DNA of 49,699 nucleotides from Verrucomicrobiota bacterium (GTDB lineage: Bacteria; Verrucomicrobiota; Verrucomicrobiia; Limisphaerales; SIBE01): assembly GCA_027623095.1 (NCBI GenBank), contig JAQBVM010000008.1, positions 1 through 49,699 on the forward strand. Reading direction: 5' to 3'. Below are positions 16,887 through 24,358 of this stretch, in pieces. The notes beneath the pieces were generated by a model that worked only from the letters and a program-made list of their open reading frames with translations, did not search any database and was not told where the DNA came from. Positions within the stretch are counted from its first letter, which is position 1. Every line of letters starts with the position of its first letter. A program made the translations under genes and the position numbers.

Positions 16887-18104
16887 ATGCGCCATATTTT
16901 TCTTGATCATCAATCGGCAACGCCTCTCTTGCCGGAGGCGTTTGAGGCGATGAAGCCTTTCTTTGGCGAAGCGTTCGGAAGCCCTTCTTCGTTGCACCAA
17001 CATGGACTAAGGGCGCGCGAGGCTGTCGGCAAGGCGCGGGCGCAACTCGCTCTATTTTTGAATGCGCAATCTCCCGAAGAGATCATTTTCACTTCGAGCG
17101 GCGCGGAGGCCGCGAACCTTGCGGTTAAGGGTGTGGCATTTGCGAGCTTGCGCCGGGGAAACCATATCGTGCTTTCCACAATTGAGCATCCGGCGGTCGC
17201 CGGAGCAATCGAGTTCCTTGAAAGGAACGGATTCACTTGCACGCGCGTTGGTGTCGATGCTCGTGGAGTGATCAATCCGGATGACATCCGCGCGGCGTTG
17301 ACGGACAAGACGATTTTGATCTGCGCGCATCTTGCGAATCACGACATCGGGACCATTCAACCGATCCGTGAAATCGCCGACATCGCGAACGAGCGCGGGG
17401 TGGCTGTTTACGTCGATGCCGCAGCCGGCGCGGGATGGTTGCCGATCGACGTAACCGCCGATGGTGTCAGTCTTTTGTCTTTCAGCGTCCATCGATTGGG
17501 AGGTCCAAAGGGATGCGGAGTGCTTTATCGAAATCGGCGGGCGCGTTTGGAAAACCTGATTCACGGAGGAATTCAAGAGGGCGGAAAACGAGCGGGAACC
17601 GAGAATGTTCCGTCGATCGTGGGAGCGGGAGTGGCGGCCGAGATTGTCCAGCAGAGAATGCCGGTTCGCATTGCTCACGTCAGCGGGCTTCAAAAACGGC
17701 TGTGGAATCGTTTGGAAAAGGAGATCGACTTTATCCAGCTCAACGGCCCGGAACTAGGGCCCTCCCGCGTTTGCAACAATCTGAATGTGAGTGCGGAGTT
17801 TGTCGAGGGCGAGGGGCAACTGCTGAGTCTGGATGTCGCGGGGATCGCGGTGGCGAGTGGAACAAGTTGTGTCAGCAAAGCAGTGAAAGTATCTCCCGTA
17901 TTGGCGGCGATCGGAGTGGAACATTCGCTCGCGCTGGGGAGCGTGATTCTCACCCTCGGCGCGGATAACACGGAAGAAGAAATGGATGATGCCGCTGAGT
18001 CCTTCGCTCGCGTCACATCCAAATTGCGCGGAATGTCTCCGCTTTGGGAGGAGTTTCAAGCTGGTAAGACACAGTCATCGATCCAGCAGAATACTCGGGT
18101 TTAA
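16887..18104 (+). CDS. Cysteine desulfurase (NifS/IscS)-like protein lacking PLP lysine
   Basis: A 405-residue class-V aminotransferase-fold protein. The overall pattern is that of IscS/NifS: substrate-region His in TIEHPAV (His101), D177 of the VDA motif, RxGTxN (RAGTEN, 236-241), and the mobile-loop Cys in SGTSCVS (Cys328). Three PLP-pocket positions are unusual. The Schiff-base lysine, which in IscS follows the His of SxHK, is Arg203 (SVHRLGGPKG). The pyridine-ring Gln of VDAxQ is Ala180 (VDAAAGAG). The NNE motif is N-H-D (151-153). The codon for Arg203 is CGA in an otherwise intact frame. Without the lysine it probably cannot act as a normal desulfurase; it may be a regulator, a scaffold or an enzyme with another reaction. 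It lies just upstream of an Mrp-type Fe-S carrier in the same direction. Confidence 0.8.
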   Translation: MRHIFLDHQSATPLLPEAFEAMKPFFGEAFGSPSSLHQHGLRAREAVGKARAQLALFLNAQSPEEIIFTSSGAEAANLAVKGVAFASLRRGNHIVLSTIEHPAVAGAIEFLERNGFTCTRVGVDARGVINPDDIRAALTDKTILICAHLANHDIGTIQPIREIADIANERGVAVYVDAAAGAGWLPIDVTADGVSLLSFSVHRLGGPKGCGVLYRNRRARLENLIHGGIQEGGKRAGTENVPSIVGAGVAAEIVQQRMPVRIAHVSGLQKRLWNRLEKEIDFIQLNGPELGPSRVCNNLNVSAEFVEGEGQLLSLDVAGIAVASGTSCVSKAVKVSPVLAAIGVEHSLALGSVILTLGADNTEEEMDDAAESFARVTSKLRGMSPLWEEFQAGKTQSSIQQNTRV

Positions 18105-18211
18105 AGACGTGGAACAGAGTTGACTTCCGGGAACGGCGGTTGCCAGGGTGGAGATTCGATTGCACGCGTGTTTACATTTGCCGATCGATCGGCCAAGAAT
18201 GCTCGCAGATC

Positions 18212-19255
18212 ATGATGAACGAAGAATCGATTAGAGAACGGCTGAAGACGGTCAAGTACCCGGGCTACTCGCGGGACATTGTCTCGTTCGGCTTTGTAAA
18301 GGAGGTTGCCGTTGGCAACGGCGCGGTCAGTGTTTCCGTGGAATTGACCTCCACCACTCCCGATGTGCAGCGACAAATCAAGAACGATTGTGAAAACGCG
18401 CTTCGAGCGTTGCCCGATGTCAAATCGATTCACGTGGACGTCAAAAGCGCCGCCGCCACATCCGGCAGTCCTACTGTTGGCGCAGGCGCCAATCAATCGG
18501 GGATTCCTGGAGTTCGCCGTGTAGTGGCAATAGCGAGCGGGAAGGGAGGGGTTGGAAAATCCACAGTTTCAGCAAACCTTTCGTGTGCCTTGGCGAGTCT
18601 CGGCTCTTCGGTCGGTTTGCTCGATTGTGATATCTACGGACCGAGCATTCCATTGATGATGGGAATAAACCAACGTCCCACGGTTAGTGCGGCGGAGAAA
18701 CTCGTTCCGCCGGAAAACCATGGGGTGAAACTGATGAGCATGGGCTTTCTTGTGGACGGTGATTCTCCGGTTATCTGGCGTGGTCCCATGATTATGAAAA
18801 CAATACAGCAGTTCATCAATGCCGTGGAATGGGGCGAGCTCGACTTTCTGCTTGTCGATTTGCCTCCGGGAACCGGGGACGCCCAACTTTCGCTTTGTCA
18901 AACGGTTCCGCTGGACGGCGGTGTGATTGTCACGACTCCCCAGGAAGCTTCGGTTGGTATTGTGCGGAAGGGGATTGGTATGTTTCACAAAGTTAATGTG
19001 CCGATTCTGGGGATCGTCGAGAATATGAGTTACTTTGAAACTCCCTCTGGCGAACGTGTGGAGATTTTCGGAAACGGCGGAGGCAGGAAAGAAGCGGACC
19101 GGCAGAAAGTTCCGTTTCTGGCTGAGATTCCTCTATTCACCGAGATTCGGCTCGGTGGAGACAACGGGATTCCGGTCGTTGTTTCGAGTCCGGATCATCG
19201 CGCCGCGCAACCGTTCTTTCAGATTGCCAAGACGTTGCGCGAGCGATGGAATTGA
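18212..19255 (+). CDS. mrp: Mrp/ApbC iron-sulfur cluster carrier P-loop ATPase
   Basis: About 347 residues from ATGATG at 18212/18215, chosen because MNEESIRERLKTVKYPG is the normal start of the N-terminal MIP18/DUF59 domain; an upstream extension to 18140 looks untranslated. The MIP18 domain covers about 3-80. A P-loop domain follows, with the deviant Walker A motif SGKGGVGKST (109-118), DCDIYGPS, and DLPPGTGD (switch/Walker B). The family loads and transfers 4Fe-4S clusters in the cytoplasm. The CxxC found in many members after ENMSYF is absent here (ENMSYFETPSGERVEIFG), as I recall is also the case in alphaproteobacterial Mrp. It follows the desulfurase-like gene by about 107 bases, so the two may be co-transcribed and both relate to Fe-S metabolism. 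Confidence 0.9.
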   Translation: MMNEESIRERLKTVKYPGYSRDIVSFGFVKEVAVGNGAVSVSVELTSTTPDVQRQIKNDCENALRALPDVKSIHVDVKSAAATSGSPTVGAGANQSGIPGVRRVVAIASGKGGVGKSTVSANLSCALASLGSSVGLLDCDIYGPSIPLMMGINQRPTVSAAEKLVPPENHGVKLMSMGFLVDGDSPVIWRGPMIMKTIQQFINAVEWGELDFLLVDLPPGTGDAQLSLCQTVPLDGGVIVTTPQEASVGIVRKGIGMFHKVNVPILGIVENMSYFETPSGERVEIFGNGGGRKEADRQKVPFLAEIPLFTEIRLGGDNGIPVVVSSPDHRAAQPFFQIAKTLRERWN

Positions 19256-19427
19256 GATCATGGAAGTGCGTTTCACCCGGGTCTTAACCACTTCCAAGGA
19301 AGAAAGTGTGTATGGAAAAGATTGGTGCAGATTATGCTGAAAACTGTTGTCATTGGTGATGCTCATGTTACTATCCGCGGAACTCGGAAGCATCAACTGA
19401 TAGTAGCTTGCATCGAGCCATCAATTT

Positions 19428-19634
19428 ATGACTAGTGGCAACGATTTGGTGAAAAACTCCTCCCTCTACCGTGAGTTTCAGGCCGAGCGCGAAGAAATCC
19501 TCAGGCACAAGTGGATCGAGTCGGAAAAGGCCGGCCGTGATATTGGCTTTGAGCACGCACTCACCGATTGGATTCTGAAGCATCGATCGAAGTGGAGGCG
19601 GAGTCGGAACAACGGCAACTGCGTCAACTCTTAA
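19428..19634 (+). CDS. Small conserved-looking protein (68 aa)
   Basis: A short protein with the pattern SLYREFQAEREEILRHKWIE at residues 12-31, then SEKAGRDIGFEHALTDWI and a basic end. I associate LRHKWxxSEKxGxDIGxExAxxDW with small proteins often labelled DUF4032-like, but that recollection is not verified. It is charged, mostly helical, and has no signal peptide or membrane segment, so a cytoplasmic protein is likely. No Shine-Dalgarno precedes the ATG. It sits between mrp and pyrR on the same strand; no functional link is evident. Confidence 0.65.
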   Translation: MTSGNDLVKNSSLYREFQAEREEILRHKWIESEKAGRDIGFEHALTDWILKHRSKWRRSRNNGNCVNS

Positions 19635-19718
19635 GTGCGCGTTGATTGCCCCGGCATTTTCTAAACAATGCTCTCGACCGAAATCGGGAGCGCAATGGAG
19701 GTCTCCACTTTTAAGTCA

Positions 19719-20252
19719 ATGGATTCTCGTGTTCCCATCTTAGACGCCAACTCCCTTTCCCGAGTGTTGAGTCGCATGGCACACGAGATTGCTGAACGAA
19801 ATGCCGTTGTCTCTGATGTCGTTATCGTTGGAGTTCAGCGTGGTGGCGTCGGGTTGGCAGACCGTTTGGGAGGCTTGCTCGGAACGATTTGGGGGCAGCC
19901 GATCCCGACAGGATCCTTGGATGTTGGAATGCATCGGGATGATCTAAATCACCGAGGTGCCCACGAGATTTATCCGACGAGGATTCCGTTTGATGTTACC
20001 GGGAAAACTGTGGTTCTGGCCGATGACGTGCTTTTCAGCGGCAGAACCATCCGCGCTGCGATGGATTCGCTGAACGATTTCGGAAGGCCCAAGGCAATCC
20101 AACTGGCGGTTTTGGTCGATCGCGGGCATCGCCAGCTCCCGATCCAGCCAGATTTCGTCGGCAAGAACGTCCGCACCTCTCCCGAGGAAAGGATTCGAGT
20201 GGAACTTAAGGAGAGCGGCGGCGACGACCTTGTGTTTTTGGAGAAAACATGA
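19719..20252 (+). CDS. pyrR: PyrR: pyr regulator / uracil phosphoribosyltransferase
   Basis: A 177-residue phosphoribosyltransferase-fold protein from the start at 19719 ([20 protein letters not shown]), the place where PyrR proteins normally begin; in-frame ATGs at 19695 and 19668 would add 8 or 17 residues, and a GGGAG lies just before 19695. The PRPP-binding loop is [26 protein letters not shown] and a FVGKNV stretch are also family-typical. PyrR binds pyr mRNA in response to UMP or UTP and can convert uracil plus PRPP to UMP. The stop codon overlaps the start of pyrB by four bases (ATGA), so translation of the two is probably coupled. I found no clear PyrR-binding leader hairpin upstream. 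Confidence 0.93.
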   Translation: MDSRVPILDANSLSRVLSRMAHEIAERNAVVSDVVIVGVQRGGVGLADRLGGLLGTIWGQPIPTGSLDVGMHRDDLNHRGAHEIYPTRIPFDVTGKTVVLADDVLFSGRTIRAAMDSLNDFGRPKAIQLAVLVDRGHRQLPIQPDFVGKNVRTSPEERIRVELKESGGDDLVFLEKT

Positions 20253-21184
20253 AGTGGAGCCGCAAGCATTTGCTAGACATTCAGTCTTTAAGCGCTGAGG
20301 AAATTGTAGCGGTTCTCGATACGGCCAGATCGTTCAAGGCTGTTGGCGAGCGCTCGATCAAAAAGGTTCCGGCGCTCCGCGGCAAAACGGTCGTCAACCT
20401 GTTCATCGAACCATCCACTCGAACGCGCATCAGTTTCGAATTGGCGGCACAGAGGTTGTCTGCGGACGTCATTAATTTTACCGCCGAGGCGTCCTCTCTG
20501 AAGAAGGGCGAAACACTCAAGGACACTGCTCGTACTTTAGAAGCACTCAACGCGGATATTATCATTGTCCGGCACAGTGCGACCGGCGCGCCTCATTTTC
20601 TTTCGCGGTTTCTGGGAGCAAGCGTCATCAATGCGGGTGACGGAGCGCACGAGCATCCGACCCAAGCGTTGCTTGACGTCTTTACAATCCGGGAGCGGAA
20701 AGGAAGGATTCAAGGCCTGAATGTTACCATTCTGGGGGATATCCTGTACAGCCGCGTTGCTCGGTCCGGGATTTGGGCTCTGACAAAATTGGGTGCGCAT
20801 GTGACCTTGTGCGGTCCCTCGACACTTGTTCCCAAAACCTTCGAACAGTTTGGGTGCCGCGTGACGCACGATGTTGAGGAAGCAATCCGCGACGCCGATA
20901 TTATCAACCTTCTCCGAATCCAGCATGAACGTCAGCGACGCTCGATGTTCCCTAGCATTGGTGAGTACATAAGCCTATTCGGATTGAACAAGGCCCGCAT
21001 GGCTTCGGCAAAACCGGACGCCTTGATCATGCACCCGGGGCCGATCAACCGTGGAGTGGAAATTGACAGCAGTCTTGCGGATGGTGATCGGTCGTTGATT
21101 CTAGAACAGGTAACGAACGGACTCGCTGTTCGGATGGCCGTTCTATTCTTGGTCAATGGCGGAGGTTCGCTTCAGTCCGAGTAG
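20249..21184 (+). CDS. pyrB: Aspartate carbamoyltransferase catalytic subunit
   Basis: A 311-residue ATCase/OTCase-family enzyme, full length for the catalytic chain. The carbamoyl-phosphate loop [11 protein letters not shown], the [14 protein letters not shown] motif and the [10 protein letters not shown] stretch that distinguishes ATCase from OTCase are all present. It makes N-carbamoyl-aspartate, the second step of de novo pyrimidine synthesis, in the cytoplasm. It overlaps pyrR by four bases, giving a pyrR-pyrB unit. The dihydroorotase gene often found next is not here; the next gene is convergent. No regulatory-chain gene (pyrI) is nearby. Confidence 0.96.
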   Translation: MKWSRKHLLDIQSLSAEEIVAVLDTARSFKAVGERSIKKVPALRGKTVVNLFIEPSTRTRISFELAAQRLSADVINFTAEASSLKKGETLKDTARTLEALNADIIIVRHSATGAPHFLSRFLGASVINAGDGAHEHPTQALLDVFTIRERKGRIQGLNVTILGDILYSRVARSGIWALTKLGAHVTLCGPSTLVPKTFEQFGCRVTHDVEEAIRDADIINLLRIQHERQRRSMFPSIGEYISLFGLNKARMASAKPDALIMHPGPINRGVEIDSSLADGDRSLILEQVTNGLAVRMAVLFLVNGGGSLQSE

Positions 21185-21205
21185 GAGCGTGAACGGCGGT
21201 TCCAG

Positions 21206-22501
21206 CTAGATCTCGTTCCAGGAAGTAATGACGTAACCGCGCCTCGGTCCTGCCTTCCCCAGATTTTCGTCGTAGTGGAAGTTGAAATGACCGTTCATTT
21301 TGACGGTTGCGCTGACGCTTGCGCCCACGAAGTCGTAGGTGTTGTTCCCGCCTCCCCCAAGCGTAAAGTTCGCTGACGGCGCATAAATGGCGCCCGTAAA
21401 AGCGGCGTTGCCGCTCAAAGACAAGCTTGTATTCCCTGGCATGCCGTAATAGACGAAATTGATCGCACTTCCCGGCGTATTCACGACACCTTTACCCCCG
21501 AGGGACGCACTGGCTCCTGCAACGTAAAGATGCAGTGAACTGTTCGTTGCGATTGTGATAAACGACTGGCCCGCAAGGCTCAAAGAGCCAGTCACGTAGA
21601 GAACCGCGTCTCCCATAACAATGAGGTTGTCTTGTCCGCTCATGCTCAGGCTGGAGACCTCCCAGTTGCCACTTGTCAACACATAGGTGTAGTTCGTTCC
21701 GTTCACCGATCCTGAACTGGGCGTGAGCGCTCCCCCTGAAAACGGGGCTTGGACGTCCGGGAAGCTTACGTTCATGTCATCGCTGGCCCAGCCGGGTTCA
21801 ATCCCATTATTTCCGGCGAGATGCCAGTTCTTGCTGCCGACAGATCCGTTTGGACCGATTGAGACTGTGCCTCCGGGACCCGTGGACGCTTTGCCATAAA
21901 TATCCGCGTTCCAAACGTTCAAGGAATCGATCACAGCCGAATTCGTCGCGATATCCCCGTTGTCCTTGGCTTTTGCCGGGTCATAGGCGCCTCCCGTATT
22001 GTAGGCGGGATCTGTAGAATCAAAACTGTCTGTTCTAATATTATTCCCGCTCAGGTCAATTTGGCCTTTCGCCACCATGCCTTTCGCGAACAGCGCATCG
22101 TTCGTCGTGGTGACCCGAATCGTTCGGGGAGGTTCCATAAAGTTTGTGCCGAGCGGCACTCGAACGAAGGCGCGCGACACGATAACCGGCGGACTCGATG
22201 TCGCGATGGAAATGACGTATTTCGACGTTCCAAGCATCCGCTCTTTTGTGTAGTTCCCGTTCGCCAGCACCCAGCCTTCGGATGCCAGATTCATGGGATT
22301 GTAATACAGGTGCGTGAGAGCTTCCTCGATCCCGGCTTCGGCGATCGGAATCCCCGAATTCCATTGTGTCGATCGCATCGTCGATATGTTTTGGCTCCCG
22401 ACCATGTCGAGATACGCAGCCATGGAAATCCCGATAATGGCCACGGTGAAGAGAATCACTAACAACACGCTGCCTTCTGAGGTGGAAGTTCGGAGTCTCA
22501 T
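21206..22501 (-). CDS. PilX-like pilus assembly / DUF7305-type protein
   Basis: A 431-residue protein starting at ATG 22501, two bases after the stop of the upstream pseudopilin gene; the open frame extends further upstream but into that gene. An N-terminal hydrophobic helix at about residues 10-31 (GSVLLVILFTVAIIGISMAA) is like PilX/GspK-type minor pilins and is followed by SQN..TMRSTQW. The C-terminal two thirds are beta-rich and Gly/Ser/Asn-rich (SGQDNLIVMGDAVLYVTGSL, SGNAAFTGAIYAPSANFTLG), as in the DUF7305-type domain attached to such proteins. It is the third gene of a three-gene pseudopilin cluster and is probably a tip or accessory component of a type IV-pilus-like or type II secretion machine. 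Confidence 0.75.
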   Translation of the reverse strand: MRLRTSTSEGSVLLVILFTVAIIGISMAAYLDMVGSQNISTMRSTQWNSGIPIAEAGIEEALTHLYYNPMNLASEGWVLANGNYTKERMLGTSKYVISIATSSPPVIVSRAFVRVPLGTNFMEPPRTIRVTTTNDALFAKGMVAKGQIDLSGNNIRTDSFDSTDPAYNTGGAYDPAKAKDNGDIATNSAVIDSLNVWNADIYGKASTGPGGTVSIGPNGSVGSKNWHLAGNNGIEPGWASDDMNVSFPDVQAPFSGGALTPSSGSVNGTNYTYVLTSGNWEVSSLSMSGQDNLIVMGDAVLYVTGSLSLAGQSFITIATNSSLHLYVAGASASLGGKGVVNTPGSAINFVYYGMPGNTSLSLSGNAAFTGAIYAPSANFTLGGGGNNTYDFVGASVSATVKMNGHFNFHYDENLGKAGPRRGYVITSWNEI

Positions 22502-22503
22502 TG

Positions 22504-23154
22504 CTACTGTTTGCGAATCACAATTTTTGCCGATTGAACGCTTTCCGTGTTTCGATCCACTCCGAGGATTTTGCGCGCGCAAGTCCACCGAAGTTGAACC
22601 AGTTTACAAGTATCGGGTGTCGCGGTTGGGAATTGATCGTAGGTCCCTCCGATCGGATTGCGCTGGAAAATTGAGAACTGCAGAGAAACACACTCGGTCA
22701 GCAGAGACTCGGAGTCGGGAAGCCCTCCCTTTGATCGAGTGAGGGTTTTTGAGGTCGAATCGTATTCAAATTTCAGCTCTGCTCCGTCGTAATCCTCGAA
22801 CGTCAGACTCGTCTGCGTGTAGCCCGTTAATCGGTTCGCTTGGCGAATTTCACGAAACATCGTGTCCAGCGCAATGCGGCTGCGATGGTCCAGATCGACG
22901 TAATTTGCTATCGCCGCGAAACTGTGGGCGCTATAGAAGACTAATGCGGCGGTTCCTAATCCAAGGATCGCGGCGATCACCGTCGCGACCATTAATTCCA
23001 TCAGAGTGAAACCAGAGGCGTTTCGTTGGAGTTTCCAAGATTCAAACCGGCGCCCAGCCGTGCGCCGCCTCTGGGGCCAACCCTGAGTTCGGCGAGGGGA
23101 ACGGAGTCGCACTCGCCTAGTAGATGTAATTTTGGAGACCATATCGAGAAACAA
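22504..23154 (-). CDS. Prepilin-type protein, PilW/GspJ-like
   Basis: A 216-residue protein with a class-III prepilin signal: a very basic leader of about 47 residues, then G-FTLMELMVATVIAAILGLG, in which cleavage would follow the Gly. The hydrophobic helix is followed by AAIANYVDLDHRSRIALDTM, where PilW/GspJ-like minor pilins have a related helix. The leader is longer than usual; an internal ATG at 23142 would shorten it by four residues. It overlaps the upstream pseudopilin gene and almost touches the downstream gene, so the three are surely one transcript. It is expected in the inner membrane until assembled into a pseudopilus. Confidence 0.85.
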   Translation of the reverse strand: MFLDMVSKITSTRRVRLRSPRRTQGWPQRRRTAGRRFESWKLQRNASGFTLMELMVATVIAAILGLGTAALVFYSAHSFAAIANYVDLDHRSRIALDTMFREIRQANRLTGYTQTSLTFEDYDGAELKFEYDSTSKTLTRSKGGLPDSESLLTECVSLQFSIFQRNPIGGTYDQFPTATPDTCKLVQLRWTCARKILGVDRNTESVQSAKIVIRKQ

Positions 23155-23596
23155 AGGTCGTCATTTCGCGAGTGCGGGGAACGTTTGCCGATGACCAAGT
23201 CACACGGACGGTAACGGCTTTAAGATCGTTGCTGTACGATTCGGATATCGGGGCACTGGCAATCTCCACGGCTCCGGTGTACGTGAGCCCGCTCGTTGAC
23301 TGAGTTCCCGCGAAGAATACTTCTGTAAAGTTTGTGGGAATAAATCCAGGCGTTGCGATCTGATTCCATGTGTACAATCGGATCGTTTCCATCTTCTCTT
23401 GCACTATCTGCGTCGCTCTCAAGTTTTCTCGAGCGAGCTCAACGACGGCAAACCCGGATGAGAGGCCGGCATACACTCCGAGAAAAACAATACCGGCTAC
23501 TGCTACGGACACCATCACTTCCACCAAGGTGAAGGCTGTTCTTCTCCGGGTTTTCCTCAGAAATACGTTCGACAAATTCACCATAAAAGCATGCAT
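23117..23596 (-). CDS. Prepilin-type protein, PilV/GspI-like
   Basis: A 159-residue minor pseudopilin. The basic leader KTRRR is followed by TA-FTLVEVMVSVAVAGIVFL; the residue before the predicted cleavage is Ala rather than the usual Gly, which prepilin peptidase may process less well. FTLVE keeps the conserved Glu at +5. The rest is a small alpha/beta domain ending SRYGLQNYIY. It overlaps the next gene by up to 38 bases and is the first of the three-gene cluster. It is probably a minor subunit priming a pilus-like structure. Confidence 0.83.
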   Translation of the reverse strand: MHAFMVNLSNVFLRKTRRRTAFTLVEVMVSVAVAGIVFLGVYAGLSSGFAVVELARENLRATQIVQEKMETIRLYTWNQIATPGFIPTNFTEVFFAGTQSTSGLTYTGAVEIASAPISESYSNDLKAVTVRVTWSSANVPRTREMTTFVSRYGLQNYIY

Positions 23597-23695
23597 GCGA
23601 GCGGTGCGGCTGAAACGGCCGGCAAACCGTTCACCCCGTTGTTACCGGTAGTAGCAGGATGCCTGCCTAGTCGAAAATGAGAAACCGCGGTGCTC

Positions 23696-24358
23696 TTATC
23701 TACCTGCGTTTTGAACGTAGAGCGCGGCCACTTGGGAACGCCGGTTCACGTGGAGCTTGTCCAAAACGTTGCTCAGATAGTTCTTCACAGTCTTATCACT
23801 TAGACCGAGTTTGCCAGCGATCTCCTTGTTTGTCTTGCCCTCGGCAACAAGAGCGACCACACGGCGCTCTTGGGCCGAGAGCAGTTGAATTCTCGACGGA
23901 GGTTCCGCGGCAGTTTTCACACGCCCCATCACCCGGCCTGTGATTACGGGATCGAGAATTGACTGGCCAGCCGCAACACGTTCAATGGCAGTAATTAACG
24001 CTTCTCCGTCGATTTCCTTTAGCAAGTATCCATCCGCGCCGGCCTCAATCGCTTCGAATACCGTTTCGTCATCGGCGAATGAGGTTAGGACCAGCACACG
24101 GGTTTCCACCGGGCGTTTTTGTATTTCGCGACAGACTACGAATCCGCTGGCATCTGGGAGGCGCATATCCAGCAGAACAACATCGGGTGAAAGGCGCTCC
24201 ACTTCAGCGAGCGCGTTGGCCGCCGTTCCCGCGTCGCCGGCCACAACAATATTTGGAAACCTTTCCAGTAGAGTCCTGAGGCCGAGACGGACGACTTCGT
24301 GATCGTCCACAATCAGAACTCGAATCGGATTCGGTGCAATTCTAGCTGGTTCTTTCAA
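23696..24358 (-). CDS. NarL/FixJ-family response regulator
   Basis: A 220-residue two-component regulator. The receiver domain (about 12-130) has the acidic pair Asp18-Asp19, the phosphoacceptor Asp64 in VVLLDMRLPDASG, the switch Thr/Ser in VLVLTS, and the conserved Lys in YLLKEID. The C-terminal LuxR-type helix-turn-helix is at about 155-215 (LSAQERRVVALVAEGKTNKEIAGKLGLSDKTVKNYLSNVLDKLHV, quoted only to locate it as residues 159-203 of the protein). The start codon appears to be TTG, overlapping the stop of the upstream kinase gene by four bases, so the pair is translationally coupled. Target genes are unknown; the downstream pseudopilin cluster is one possible target, by proximity only. Confidence 0.93.
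   Translation of the reverse strand: MKEPARIAPNPIRVLIVDDHEVVRLGLRTLLERFPNIVVAGDAGTAANALAEVERLSPDVVLLDMRLPDASGFVVCREIQKRPVETRVLVLTSFADDETVFEAIEAGADGYLLKEIDGEALITAIERVAAGQSILDPVITGRVMGRVKTAAEPPSRIQLLSAQERRVVALVAEGKTNKEIAGKLGLSDKTVKNYLSNVLDKLHVNRRSQVAALYVQNAGR

Noticed and set aside
20249..21184. Ornithine carbamoyltransferase instead of aspartate carbamoyltransferase
   Set aside because: The [10 protein letters not shown] motif and the overlap with pyrR favour pyrB.
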